A DNA stretch of 64,000 bases from CBINFS01 sp966250015 (GTDB lineage: Bacteria > Bacteroidota > Rhodothermia > Rhodothermales > DASSAV01): positions 27,018-91,017 of the forward strand of contig CBINFS010000013.1 of assembly GCA_966250015.1 (NCBI GenBank), in the 5' to 3' direction. Of this stretch, positions 45,085-53,220 are shown in pieces (position 1 is the first letter of the stretch; each line of letters starts with the position of its first letter). A program made the translations under genes and the position numbers. A model generated the notes under the pieces. The model ran no database searches and was not told the origin of the DNA. It saw nothing but the letters and a program-made list of their open reading frames with translations.

Positions 45085-47592
45085 ATGCACTATCACAAAA
45101 AAAGAGTCAAAGCAATTTCAAAGAGCATCACAACGGTTTTAATGTGCATCGCCTTCCCGAGTCTCGTGGCGTATGCGAGCATGAGGCCTGGTTATTCGGA
45201 GGCAGTCGGAACGGCGCCGAAAAGGTTGGCTGAAGTGCCGGCAAATCTTGAATCGGCCTCGTTTGACCCGGCCGGCAACGGTCCGGTTCTCTATCTGAGC
45301 AAGTCCGAGATAAATGATATCAAGTCGAAGGTCCAGAAGAACGAGGAGCCCTGGGCATCGGCCCACCGTGCGCTCATCCGGGACGCCGAGAACGCACTGA
45401 AGATGAAGCCGCGTAGCGTTGTCGACAACGGTGGACCAGCCGCAGCAAATTTCGACAGGCACAGCTACGGTGAAGACAAAACCTACGACGGCGACGGCAT
45501 CATACGTTCAAAATCAAATAAAGAAGATTCGAAGGCCCTCTACGCAATGAGCGGTGCAATCCAGGATCTGGGATTGGCCTATGCTTATACCGGGGACGAT
45601 CGTTACGCTCAGAAAGCAATCGATCTGCTTTACCACTGGTGTGTCGATCCCAATACCTTTATGCGGCCAATTGCGCACAACTTCTCACCGCATACACCGG
45701 GTGGTCCTGCTCATGGAGCTATCTCCGTTTACAACGCATTACCGTGGATGGCTTTCGGGGCGTCTTTTGTGTTGGGCCATCCCTACTGGTCGAGCAAGGG
45801 CAGCAACGCCGAAGCAAAAGTGTTGCAATGGATGGCCGATATGAACCGTAGCGCGGTAGAACGGGGTGAAAAGTCGAATAACAACTTTTACACGCGCTAC
45901 ATCGAGACTAGAGCAGCACTTTCGGCCTTGCTTGGTGACAGGGCGGGTTTGAATGAGGCCATTAACCTTTGGAAAGAGCACATTCGATTCAGCGTCAAGC
46001 CCAATGGTCGGTTGCACCGGGAGTCAGGCCGGACGAAGGGGATCGATTATTCAGTCTATGGGCTGGAGCCTTTTGCAAAGGTTGCCGTTCTGGCTCGCAA
46101 CTATGGTGTCGACCTGTGGCACTGGGAAGATGGGCAGGGAGGGGCTCCACTTCGCCGGGCATACGACTTTCTGCTGCCCTACGTCCTTGATCCGCACATG
46201 CCTCGTAAATGGATCGCCGACGGCTACAAGCAAATCACAGGGGTCGACACCGAACTCTTGGGGCAGGTCTTTCACATGGCCTACGCCGCGTACGGGGACG
46301 AAAATTACGCTCAGGTTGTTCGAAAGCTTAACAGGGGACACCGCGTCGCCCTGCTATTCGGAAGAATAGGAGACCTGATTGGAGGCAGTGGCGAATACGA
46401 GGATGAAGACTGGACCTCTGATGATGACGTGGGTGGAGGCATTCCCGATGACAATCCGGGCTGGGATGGCGAAAATGAGTACGAGGATGAATACGATGAC
46501 GAGTACGAAGATGGGGGTTCTGGAGATGAAGGATCGGGTGACGATGGTTCGGTAGGAGGTGACACTCAGGATGGAGGCGGAAACGAAGGACCGGGTGACA
46601 ATGGCGATGACTGGTCCGGAGACGACGGTTCGGTCGGCGGCGACATTCAGGATGACAACGGAGGTGAAGAACAAGGTAACGGAAACGACGAGGGAGGCCA
46701 GGAGGCGGATCCCGATTCGTCGGTTGGTCACCAGGATGAGGTGCTATACTTGAGCCCTCTTGCAGATGCTTACGTGCGTGACGGCGCGTACTCTAACCGA
46801 AATGCCGGTAACATGAAAGGGCTCACGGTCAAGACGAGCACCGAAGGTTTCACCCGGGTAGTCTTTCTGAAATTCGATCTGGCATCCTTGCCCCTTTCAA
46901 CGCGTAAAGCGATCCTCGAGCTACATCCCATAGGCGTCGGCAATCCAGGTCAGGTCCATGAGCTGGCCTTGGTAGAGGACGACACGTGGGAGGAGGGAAC
47001 GATTACCTGGAATAACAAACCCTCTACGTCTAAAGTCCTGGCGAGTTGGGTGCCCGTTCAGGGAGAACCTGTGAGGATTGACATTACCACAGCCGTCATC
47101 GAAGCGCTCTCCACCGATCGAATACTCTCTCTACAAATTCATGCGCCTCAGGAAGGAGATGGAGCATCCTGGGTCCATTACGGAAGCCGGGAGCGATCAG
47201 AAAACAATCCACGCCTGGAGGCTATCGTCAACGAATCTTCGGGTACTACCACAACTACCACTGATTCTGACAAATCCGATCCCTCAAATACTGGTGGTGA
47301 TCAGGAGGGGCCGACGGAGTTCACGCTGGATCAAAACTATCCTAACCCGTTCAATCCGACGACGACGATCCAGTACCGCTTGCCGCAGGCAGCCACGGTT
47401 CGACTGGCGATCTACAACGTTGCCGGCCAGCTCGTCAAGGTGCTCGTGAACGGTCAGCAGGAAGCGGGGCAGTATCGGGTTGAGTGGGACGGTCGGGACC
47501 AGGCTGGTCACTCGGTCGCCAGTGGTCTGTACCTCTACCGGATCGAGGCCGGTTCATTCACCGATCATCGAACCATGATGCTGATCAAGTAG
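45085..47592 (+). CDS. Secreted alginate-lyase-family protein with acidic linker, DNRLRE and T9SS tail
   Basis: 835 aa. Signal peptide in the first 35 residues (TVLMCIAFPSLVAYAS). An alpha/alpha-toroid lyase domain of the alginate lyase superfamily at about 69-428 (VVDNGGPAAANFDRHSYGED, KEDSKALYAMSGAIQDLGLA, GRTKGIDYSVYGLEPF). The NNH segment expected near the active site reads NNNFYTRY, so the usual His is an Asn, while the Tyr in GIDYS is kept. A Gly/Asp/Glu-rich linker at about 433-551, a DNRLRE domain at about 554-718 (ADAYVRDGAYS, ITWNNKPS), and a T9SS tail from about 743. It probably acts at or beyond the cell surface on an acidic polysaccharide. Substrate and activity are inferred. Confidence 0.85.
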   Translation: MHYHKKRVKAISKSITTVLMCIAFPSLVAYASMRPGYSEAVGTAPKRLAEVPANLESASFDPAGNGPVLYLSKSEINDIKSKVQKNEEPWASAHRALIRDAENALKMKPRSVVDNGGPAAANFDRHSYGEDKTYDGDGIIRSKSNKEDSKALYAMSGAIQDLGLAYAYTGDDRYAQKAIDLLYHWCVDPNTFMRPIAHNFSPHTPGGPAHGAISVYNALPWMAFGASFVLGHPYWSSKGSNAEAKVLQWMADMNRSAVERGEKSNNNFYTRYIETRAALSALLGDRAGLNEAINLWKEHIRFSVKPNGRLHRESGRTKGIDYSVYGLEPFAKVAVLARNYGVDLWHWEDGQGGAPLRRAYDFLLPYVLDPHMPRKWIADGYKQITGVDTELLGQVFHMAYAAYGDENYAQVVRKLNRGHRVALLFGRIGDLIGGSGEYEDEDWTSDDDVGGGIPDDNPGWDGENEYEDEYDDEYEDGGSGDEGSGDDGSVGGDTQDGGGNEGPGDNGDDWSGDDGSVGGDIQDDNGGEEQGNGNDEGGQEADPDSSVGHQDEVLYLSPLADAYVRDGAYSNRNAGNMKGLTVKTSTEGFTRVVFLKFDLASLPLSTRKAILELHPIGVGNPGQVHELALVEDDTWEEGTITWNNKPSTSKVLASWVPVQGEPVRIDITTAVIEALSTDRILSLQIHAPQEGDGASWVHYGSRERSENNPRLEAIVNESSGTTTTTTDSDKSDPSNTGGDQEGPTEFTLDQNYPNPFNPTTTIQYRLPQAATVRLAIYNVAGQLVKVLVNGQQEAGQYRVEWDGRDQAGHSVASGLYLYRIEAGSFTDHRTMMLIK
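46380..46735 (+). repeat. Low-complexity acidic Gly/Asp/Glu-rich coding segment
   Basis: Encodes about 119 residues between the lyase and DNRLRE domains, with repeats of the type GDDGSVGGDxQD appearing twice plus EYEDEYDDEYED. It is probably an extended, possibly calcium-binding linker. Confidence 0.8.
47325..47588 (+). repeat. T9SS tail module, copy 1 of a near-identical pair
   Basis: 264 bp that match 50740-51003 at offset 3415 with two differences that I can see (at 47333 and 47351) up to the last codon before the stop. Confidence 0.93.
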
Positions 47593-47635
47593 GCGTTTTT
47601 CGAGACGTCAACAATCATAGGCAGTAAGGCCTTTT

Positions 47636-47676
47636 TCAGGCGGAGCGTTGCGCGGTAAGTGTGGCGCTCCGCCTGA
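47636..47676 (+). terminator. Intrinsic terminator after lyase 1
   Basis: 12-bp perfect stem TCAGGCGGAGCG / CGCTCCGCCTGA with a 17-nt loop, followed by TTCTTTTT, 43 nt after the stop codon. Confidence 0.85.
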
Positions 47677-48220
47677 TTCTTTTTGTACGGCTCCATCTCG
47701 AACCGCACGATGGCCTTCACTTTCAGATCAAATTGGAGGCCATTCAGGATACAATAACATGTGTTATTGTACTGTGCAAACCTTGCAGGCCGACGTGAAA
47801 TTGTGAGCATCTCGTGACGCAATTCCAGTAATCGAAGCAGAAACGAACCAGTTTGGCCTCGCACCCCAGCATCGGCTCTTGCGATCGCCGCTATATGGCC
47901 CGGTACGGATGCTTCGAATCCATAGTGGTGTGGGGCATGATTGTTTGATTTGGATGCCCTTAGAACAGAATCGTGTGTACGAAAAGTAACCATTGAGCCG
48001 ATACGTTCTGAAACATATTCAATTTAGATATTACCGCATCGTCTTGTGAAGGATAAGATTTGTTAGTGATAAAAAGGTGTAAACGAAACTTTCATATTGA
48101 CGCCTGAGAGGTGCAAAAAGGGCGATTGCGAAGAAATTTTGAAGATTCTGGGCGATTTTCGGAATAGTGGTTGCCTGTGGGTGGAACCGTGTGTCACTTT
48201 TTATCAATCACCACCCTAAA
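47677..48220. other. Intergenic region upstream of lyase 2
   Basis: About 540 bp with no supported gene. It contains the 20-nt inverted repeat listed next and an AT-richer stretch near 48000-48110 likely to hold the promoter. A minus-strand open frame at 47565-47993 crosses the terminator and is not convincing. Confidence 0.5.
47751..47770. promoter_or_regulatory. 20-nt inverted repeat, possible operator
   Basis: ACAATAACA-TG-TGTTATTGT, a perfect 9-bp dyad around 2 nt, 450 bp upstream of lyase 2. The symmetry and AT-rich arms suit a dimeric regulator site, but no second copy was found in the window. Confidence 0.3.
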
Positions 48221-51007
48221 ATGAAACGTTTCAAAATTGCCCTTTCCGTTTGCCTGCTCCTTTTGTTCGCACTCCCGGTATACGGACAGACAGTATACGT
48301 CGGACGATCGGAGATCAACGCAGTAAAGTCCAAAGTACAAGCCGGTCAGCAGCCCTGGGCTTCTGCATACAGTGCAGTCATCAAGTCAGCAAACAGCGCC
48401 CTCAATATGGCTCCTCGCAGCGTCGTCGACAATGGCGGACCTGCCGGCGCCAACTTCGACAAACACAGTTACGGTGACGATAAGACGTACGATGGCGATG
48501 GGATTCACGACACGAGTGCGAACAAGGAGGATTCCAAGGCCTTCTACGCGATGAGTGGTGCGATCCAGGATCTCGGTCTGGCGTACGCCTTCACCGGGGA
48601 TGACCGTTACGCCAGGAAGGCAATCGATCTGCTCTATCATTGGTGCGTCAATCCGAACACCTACATGCGGCCGTCCACGATAAACTATGCCCCGCACACG
48701 CCGGGCGGTCACGATCACGGAGCGATCACCATCTATTCGGCCACACCTCCGATGGCCTTCGGAACGTCGTTCGTTCTCGGCCACCCCTACTGGTCGACCA
48801 AGGGCAGCAATGCCGAAGCGAAGGTGAAGCAGTGGATGGTTGACATGCATCGCAGCGCAGTCACAAACGTTGAGACGGCCAACAACAACTTCTTTACGCG
48901 TTATCTCGAAACGCGGGGGACACTCGCGGCACTGATTGGCAACCGGTCTGATCTGAACAAGGTGTTCGATCTCTGGAAGTCGCACATCAAATTCAGTGTC
49001 AAACCCAACGGTAGGCTGCACCGGGAAGCCGGTCGTACGAAAGGGATCGACTACTCGATCTACGGACTGGAGCCGTTTGCGAGGATTGCCATGATGGCTC
49101 GGCATCACGGCGTGGATCTGTGGAGCTGGGAAGATGGTCAGGGAGGAACACCGCTTCGCAGGGCATATGATTTTCTCTTGCCCTACGTCCTCGATCCGAA
49201 CATGCCAAAGAAATGGATCGATGCCGGTTTTCAGCAGATCGTCCCTGTTAATAAGGAGCCTCTGAGCTCTGCGTACGAAATGGCCTATGCCATCTACAAG
49301 AAATCTGATTATCTAAAGGTTGCGCAGATGGGCAGCCGGAAGACCTGGATTACCCTCATGTTTAGCCAGGCGCCTGCCATTGGTTCACCTGCCCCCGAGC
49401 CAGCTCCAGGTGCCGGTGATTTGCCTCTGGTCGAGATCAAAGCTCCTTCCGTTGGAACGAGTGTTACCGCACCGACCGTACTCAACGTTGAAGCGGCAGT
49501 CGTCAATGACAATGGCCAGATTGACAAAGTTGAGTTCTTTGTCAACGAGACCAAACTTGGAGAGGTAACCAACACGCCCTACCGGTGCGAATGGAAAGTA
49601 CAGGCAGGTGGCTCCTACAAGCTCACGGCCAAGCTGCGCGACAAGCTCGGCCGGACCAGCACGTCTGATCCGGTTACCGTCACCGCGACGACGTCCAAGT
49701 CGAGCAGTCCCGTTCCCACGGAAGGAGTCATCCTCTACCCGGTGGCCGACACCTACGTGCGCGACGGCAGTTACGCGACGAAAAACTTTGACCGGGAGGC
49801 GCTCGTGGTCAAGAACTCGACGAGCTCCTACACCCGCGAGAGCTTTGTCCGGTTCAACCTTTCCAACGTCTCAGGCAGCGTCGACCGGGCAGTGCTTCGG
49901 CTGTATCCGGTCAGCGTGGCCGGTGCGGGGCACGTCAATGCGGTTGCGCTGGTTGATCAGCATTCGTGGAGTGAGACGACGTTGACCTGGAATAGCAGGC
50001 CGAGCTCGGGTGGGATGCTGGCAAGCTGGACGCCCGTAGAAGGCAAGCCCGTCGAAGTCGACGTGACTGATGCCGTGCGGAAAGCCTTGTCGTCTGGGAA
50101 GCAGCTCTCTTTGCGGATCTACGCGCCGTCGAAGGGCGGGGGTCAGGACATCGCGCACTATGGCAGCAAGGAAGACAACAATACCTCCCGACGCCCTGCA
50201 CTGGTGCTTTCTTCGAGCGGCGGTAATGCCATCGAAGCTCCTGAGTACTCAGGTACGGATGGAGGCTTGATTGCGAAAGTAACCGCGAGCAGCCACGATG
50301 GAAACGTTCCAGCTAACTCGATCGATGGTTCATACTCGACGCGCTGGTCTGCTGAAGGCACGTCGCAGTGGATCCAGTACGAGCTCAAATCAGAAACGAC
50401 CATCCAGAAGATCGGAATTGCCTGGCATGATGGAAATAAGCGAACGGCTTACTTCGAGGTCAAGGTCTCCCTGGACGGTTCGAACTGGAAACAGATCTTC
50501 AGTGGATCTAGCTCCGGGAAGACCGACAAGATGGAATTCTACCAGACGACTACGGCAACGGCCCGTTTCGTACGCATCATCGGGAAAGGCAATTCCAGGA
50601 ACAAATGGAACTCGATCACTGAGGTAGCGATTGGCGAGTCTGCCGCGATGGCCGCATTAGGAAAGAATGCGGAATCGATGCAGCTTGAAACAGCGAATCT
50701 TGCCGGTGAGGAGTCAGCAGCGCTGCCCGATCAGTTCTCGCTGGATCAGAACTATCCTAACCCGTTTAATCCGACGACGACGATCCAGTACCGCTTGCCG
50801 CAGGCAGCCACGGTTCGACTGGCGATCTACAACGTTGCCGGCCAGCTCGTCAAGGTGCTCGTGAACGGTCAGCAGGAAGCGGGGCAGTATCGGGTTGAGT
50901 GGGACGGTCGGGACCAGGCTGGTCACTCGGTCGCCAGTGGTCTGTACCTCTACCGGATCGAGGCCGGTTCATTCACCGATCATCGAACCATGATGCTGAT
51001 CAAATAA
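48221..51007 (+). CDS. Secreted alginate-lyase-family protein with Ig, DNRLRE, discoidin-like and T9SS domains
   Basis: About 928 aa. The start ATG 48221 opens the signal peptide MKRFKIALSVCLLLLFALPV; a GTG 54 nt earlier only adds non-signal residues. Lyase domain about 27-380, clearly paralogous to the previous gene (VVDNGGPAGANFDKHSYGDD, KEDSKAFYAMSGAIQDLGLA), again with NNNFFTRY in place of NNH and with GIDYSIYG kept. An Ig domain at about 400-490 (VEIKAPSVGTSVTAP), DNRLRE at about 503-665, a discoidin/F5/8C-like domain at about 682-807 (ASSHDGNVPANSIDGSYSTR, WIQYELKSE, ARFVRIIG) and a T9SS tail from about 838. Two or more binding modules suggest tight attachment to polysaccharide during cleavage. 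Substrate inferred. Confidence 0.86.
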   Translation: MKRFKIALSVCLLLLFALPVYGQTVYVGRSEINAVKSKVQAGQQPWASAYSAVIKSANSALNMAPRSVVDNGGPAGANFDKHSYGDDKTYDGDGIHDTSANKEDSKAFYAMSGAIQDLGLAYAFTGDDRYARKAIDLLYHWCVNPNTYMRPSTINYAPHTPGGHDHGAITIYSATPPMAFGTSFVLGHPYWSTKGSNAEAKVKQWMVDMHRSAVTNVETANNNFFTRYLETRGTLAALIGNRSDLNKVFDLWKSHIKFSVKPNGRLHREAGRTKGIDYSIYGLEPFARIAMMARHHGVDLWSWEDGQGGTPLRRAYDFLLPYVLDPNMPKKWIDAGFQQIVPVNKEPLSSAYEMAYAIYKKSDYLKVAQMGSRKTWITLMFSQAPAIGSPAPEPAPGAGDLPLVEIKAPSVGTSVTAPTVLNVEAAVVNDNGQIDKVEFFVNETKLGEVTNTPYRCEWKVQAGGSYKLTAKLRDKLGRTSTSDPVTVTATTSKSSSPVPTEGVILYPVADTYVRDGSYATKNFDREALVVKNSTSSYTRESFVRFNLSNVSGSVDRAVLRLYPVSVAGAGHVNAVALVDQHSWSETTLTWNSRPSSGGMLASWTPVEGKPVEVDVTDAVRKALSSGKQLSLRIYAPSKGGGQDIAHYGSKEDNNTSRRPALVLSSSGGNAIEAPEYSGTDGGLIAKVTASSHDGNVPANSIDGSYSTRWSAEGTSQWIQYELKSETTIQKIGIAWHDGNKRTAYFEVKVSLDGSNWKQIFSGSSSGKTDKMEFYQTTTATARFVRIIGKGNSRNKWNSITEVAIGESAAMAALGKNAESMQLETANLAGEESAALPDQFSLDQNYPNPFNPTTTIQYRLPQAATVRLAIYNVAGQLVKVLVNGQQEAGQYRVEWDGRDQAGHSVASGLYLYRIEAGSFTDHRTMMLIK
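50740..51003 (+). repeat. T9SS tail module, copy 2 of a near-identical pair
   Basis: Matches 47325-47588 with about two differences, far closer than the lyase domains of the same two genes. Confidence 0.93.
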
Positions 51008-51038
51008 CTTGTATTGGTTCATCTGATCTAGGTTGGAT

Positions 51039-51069
51039 CGAGGCCGTCGCCTTTCGGGCGACGGCCTCG
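51039..51069 (+). terminator. Intrinsic terminator after lyase 2
   Basis: 13-bp perfect stem CGAGGCCGTCGCC / GGCGACGGCCTCG with a 5-nt TTTCG loop, then TCTTTTTCTTT; 32 nt past the stop. Confidence 0.9.
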
Positions 51070-51420
51070 TCTTTTTCTTTGCGTCACAACATACGTAGCA
51101 GACCTGAAACGCTATAGGGGAGGGTACGGTCTTCAAAGGACAGTTTCGTTTCGGTCATTCACCGAGCGGCAGTTAAAAAATCGTTTCGACAAGTTTAAGC
51201 CATTAGACTACGCTATGCGTAGTTATTGGCGTATAGCACTAAAGCTCATTACTCAGCGTGTGTGAGTACATTGTTGGAGCGGTATTCCGGACCTGCATGG
51301 TAAGTTTAGGCAATTTCTTCAAGATACTGGTGGAAGCGGAGAAACCTTCACTGTGCTCTTTTCGCCGCTTTCCGTTGGATTCTTGCGGAGTGTTTCTTTC
51401 CACGTCAGTGAAGAAGTTGG
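51070..51420. other. Intergenic region before the GT2/CDP-sugar operon
   Basis: About 350 bp. It has a perfect 7-bp dyad ACTACGC-TAT-GCGTAGT at 51207-51223, which could be an operator, and no supported gene. Confidence 0.45.
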
Positions 51421-52380
51421 ATGAAAGCAACCGGACCCCGTGTAAGTATAGGACTACCCGTCTACAATGGTACGCGCTACCTGCGGGAAGCCGTGGAATC
51501 GATTCTGGCTCAAACCTACTCGGATTTTGAGCTCATCATTTCCGACAACGCCTCTACTGACGATACGGAAGAAATATGCCGGGCTTTTGCCAGTCAGGAC
51601 GCTCGTGTTCGATACTATCGTAACGAGAAAAACGTCGGGCCGATTCAAAACTTCAATCGTGTGTTCGAGCTGGCGCGTGGGGAGCTATTTCGGTGGGCGT
51701 GTTACGACGACAAAATCGCGCCCACGTGCATAGAGGAGTGCATTGCCGTTCTAGATCGTGATCCCTCCGTGATTCTGGCCTATCCAAAGGCCATCATGAT
51801 CGACGAGCACGGCAACCCTATCGATCTTCCTGACGAGCGCTTCTACGTAAAGCCGCTCCACCTCATTTCGAACGACCCGGAGGAGCGGTTCGAGGCCTAT
51901 CTGAAGCAGTATTTCCCGGTTGGCGGTAAATGTAATCCTCTCTTTGGCGTGATTCGGAGGGACGTCCTTGCGAAGACCGCCCTGGCAAACGGGTATCCGG
52001 GGTGGGATCGTACGCTATTGGGCGAGCTGGCACTGCATGGGAAGTTGTATGAGATCGATAAGCGTCTCTTCCTCCGTAGAGACCACCCGCAGAACTCCGT
52101 AAAGGCGCATCCCGACGCGACCGAACTCTCCGTCTGGTTGAATCCTGCCAACAAGGGGAAGATGATACTGCCACGGTGGCGGTGGTTTTCGGAATACGTT
52201 AAGGCGATTCAGCGGGCTCCACTGACAATCTCAGAAAGGGCTGGTTCATACAGTGCGCTAACGAGGCGATACCTGCGGTATTCGTATAAACCCATGATAA
52301 AAGAGGCATTGGATGCAATGCGTCTCGTGGCCCGGCGTTCTTTTCAGAAAAACGGGAAGGACGTACGGGTTGCCGTATGA
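51421..52380 (+). CDS. Glycosyltransferase family 2
   Basis: 319 aa from ATG 51421. GT-A core RVSIGLPVYNGTRYLREAVESI (about 6-27), FELIISDNASTDDTEEIC, and RWACYDDKIAPTCIEECI (about 97-114, with DD in the metal site). GWDRTLLGELALHGKLYEID near 200 is the acceptor side. It heads a run that continues into CDP-glucose genes, so it may add the sugar made by those enzymes. Donor unknown. Confidence 0.87.
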   Translation: MKATGPRVSIGLPVYNGTRYLREAVESILAQTYSDFELIISDNASTDDTEEICRAFASQDARVRYYRNEKNVGPIQNFNRVFELARGELFRWACYDDKIAPTCIEECIAVLDRDPSVILAYPKAIMIDEHGNPIDLPDERFYVKPLHLISNDPEERFEAYLKQYFPVGGKCNPLFGVIRRDVLAKTALANGYPGWDRTLLGELALHGKLYEIDKRLFLRRDHPQNSVKAHPDATELSVWLNPANKGKMILPRWRWFSEYVKAIQRAPLTISERAGSYSALTRRYLRYSYKPMIKEALDAMRLVARRSFQKNGKDVRVAV

Positions 52381-52446
52381 TCAGCCTGCCCCGTCTCGTC
52401 CCTGCAGCATCGTTCCGTCCAGATAAGGTAATAGCGAGAGAGTGAG

Positions 52447-53220
52447 ATGAAAGCAGTGATACTTGCTGGAGGTTACGGCACGCGTTTGTCTGAGGAAACC
52501 GGCATCAAGCCTAAACCGATGGTCGAGATCGGTGAGCAGCCGATCCTCTGGCACATCATGAAGATATATTCCGTCCACGGTATCAATGAGTTCATCATTT
52601 GCTGTGGGTACAAGGGCCATGTCATCAAGCAGTACTTCGCCAATTACTTCCTGAACAGTTGCGACGTCACGTTCGACATGCGCAACAATAGCATGGAGAT
52701 CCATCAGAGCGCTTCGGAGCCGTGGAAAGTGACCGTGGTGGATACCGGCTTAAAGACCATGACGGGCGGGCGCCTGAGGAGGGTGAAGGAGTACGTAAGC
52801 GACGGTACGTTTTGTATGACGTATGGCGATGGCGTGAGTGACGTCGACATCACAAAACTCATCGCGTTCCATCGAAGCCACGGTAGGCTGGCAACGCTGA
52901 CCGCCGTCCAGCCGCTCGGGCGTTTTGGCGTATTCAGCCTGGATGATGGGGTTGATCGCATTCGCTATTTCAAAGAGAAGCCACAAGGCGACGGCGCCTG
53001 GCTCAACGGAGGGTTCTTCGTACTGGAGCCCGGCGTAATGGATTATATCGAGGGTGATTCGACTGTGTGGGAGCAGGGCCCCATGAATCGATTGGCCAGC
53101 GATGGCCAGCTCCATGCCTACCGGCATCTAGGGTTCTGGCAGCCGATGGATACCCTGCGGGATAAGCTAGTAATCGAGGAATTATGGGAGTCGGGGAAAG
53201 CCCCATGGAAAAAATGGTAG
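52447..53220 (+). CDS. rfbF: Glucose-1-phosphate cytidylyltransferase
   Basis: 257 aa, the standard length. It makes CDP-glucose from glucose-1-phosphate and CTP, the entry to CDP-linked 3,6-dideoxy and branched sugars. Marks: MKAVILAGGYGTRLSEETG (nucleotide-binding loop), KPKPMVEIGEQPILWHIMKIYS, FIICCGYKGHVIKQYFANYF, DTGLKTMTGGRLRRVKEYV, CMTYGDGVSDVDI (metal-binding Asp pair), GRFGVFSLDD and FWQPMDTLRDKLVIEELWE. The gene overlaps rfbG by about 16 nt if rfbG starts at 53205, showing tight coupling. Cytoplasmic. Confidence 0.96.
   Translation: MKAVILAGGYGTRLSEETGIKPKPMVEIGEQPILWHIMKIYSVHGINEFIICCGYKGHVIKQYFANYFLNSCDVTFDMRNNSMEIHQSASEPWKVTVVDTGLKTMTGGRLRRVKEYVSDGTFCMTYGDGVSDVDITKLIAFHRSHGRLATLTAVQPLGRFGVFSLDDGVDRIRYFKEKPQGDGAWLNGGFFVLEPGVMDYIEGDSTVWEQGPMNRLASDGQLHAYRHLGFWQPMDTLRDKLVIEELWESGKAPWKKW

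Noticed and set aside
46311..46731. Ser/Pro- and Ile/Val-rich minus-strand frames opposite the acidic linker
   Set aside because: They are the complement of the Gly/Asp/Glu repeat codons.
47565..47993. Minus-strand open frame of 142 codons after lyase 1
   Set aside because: It runs through a strong intrinsic terminator and shows no domain or ribosome-site support.
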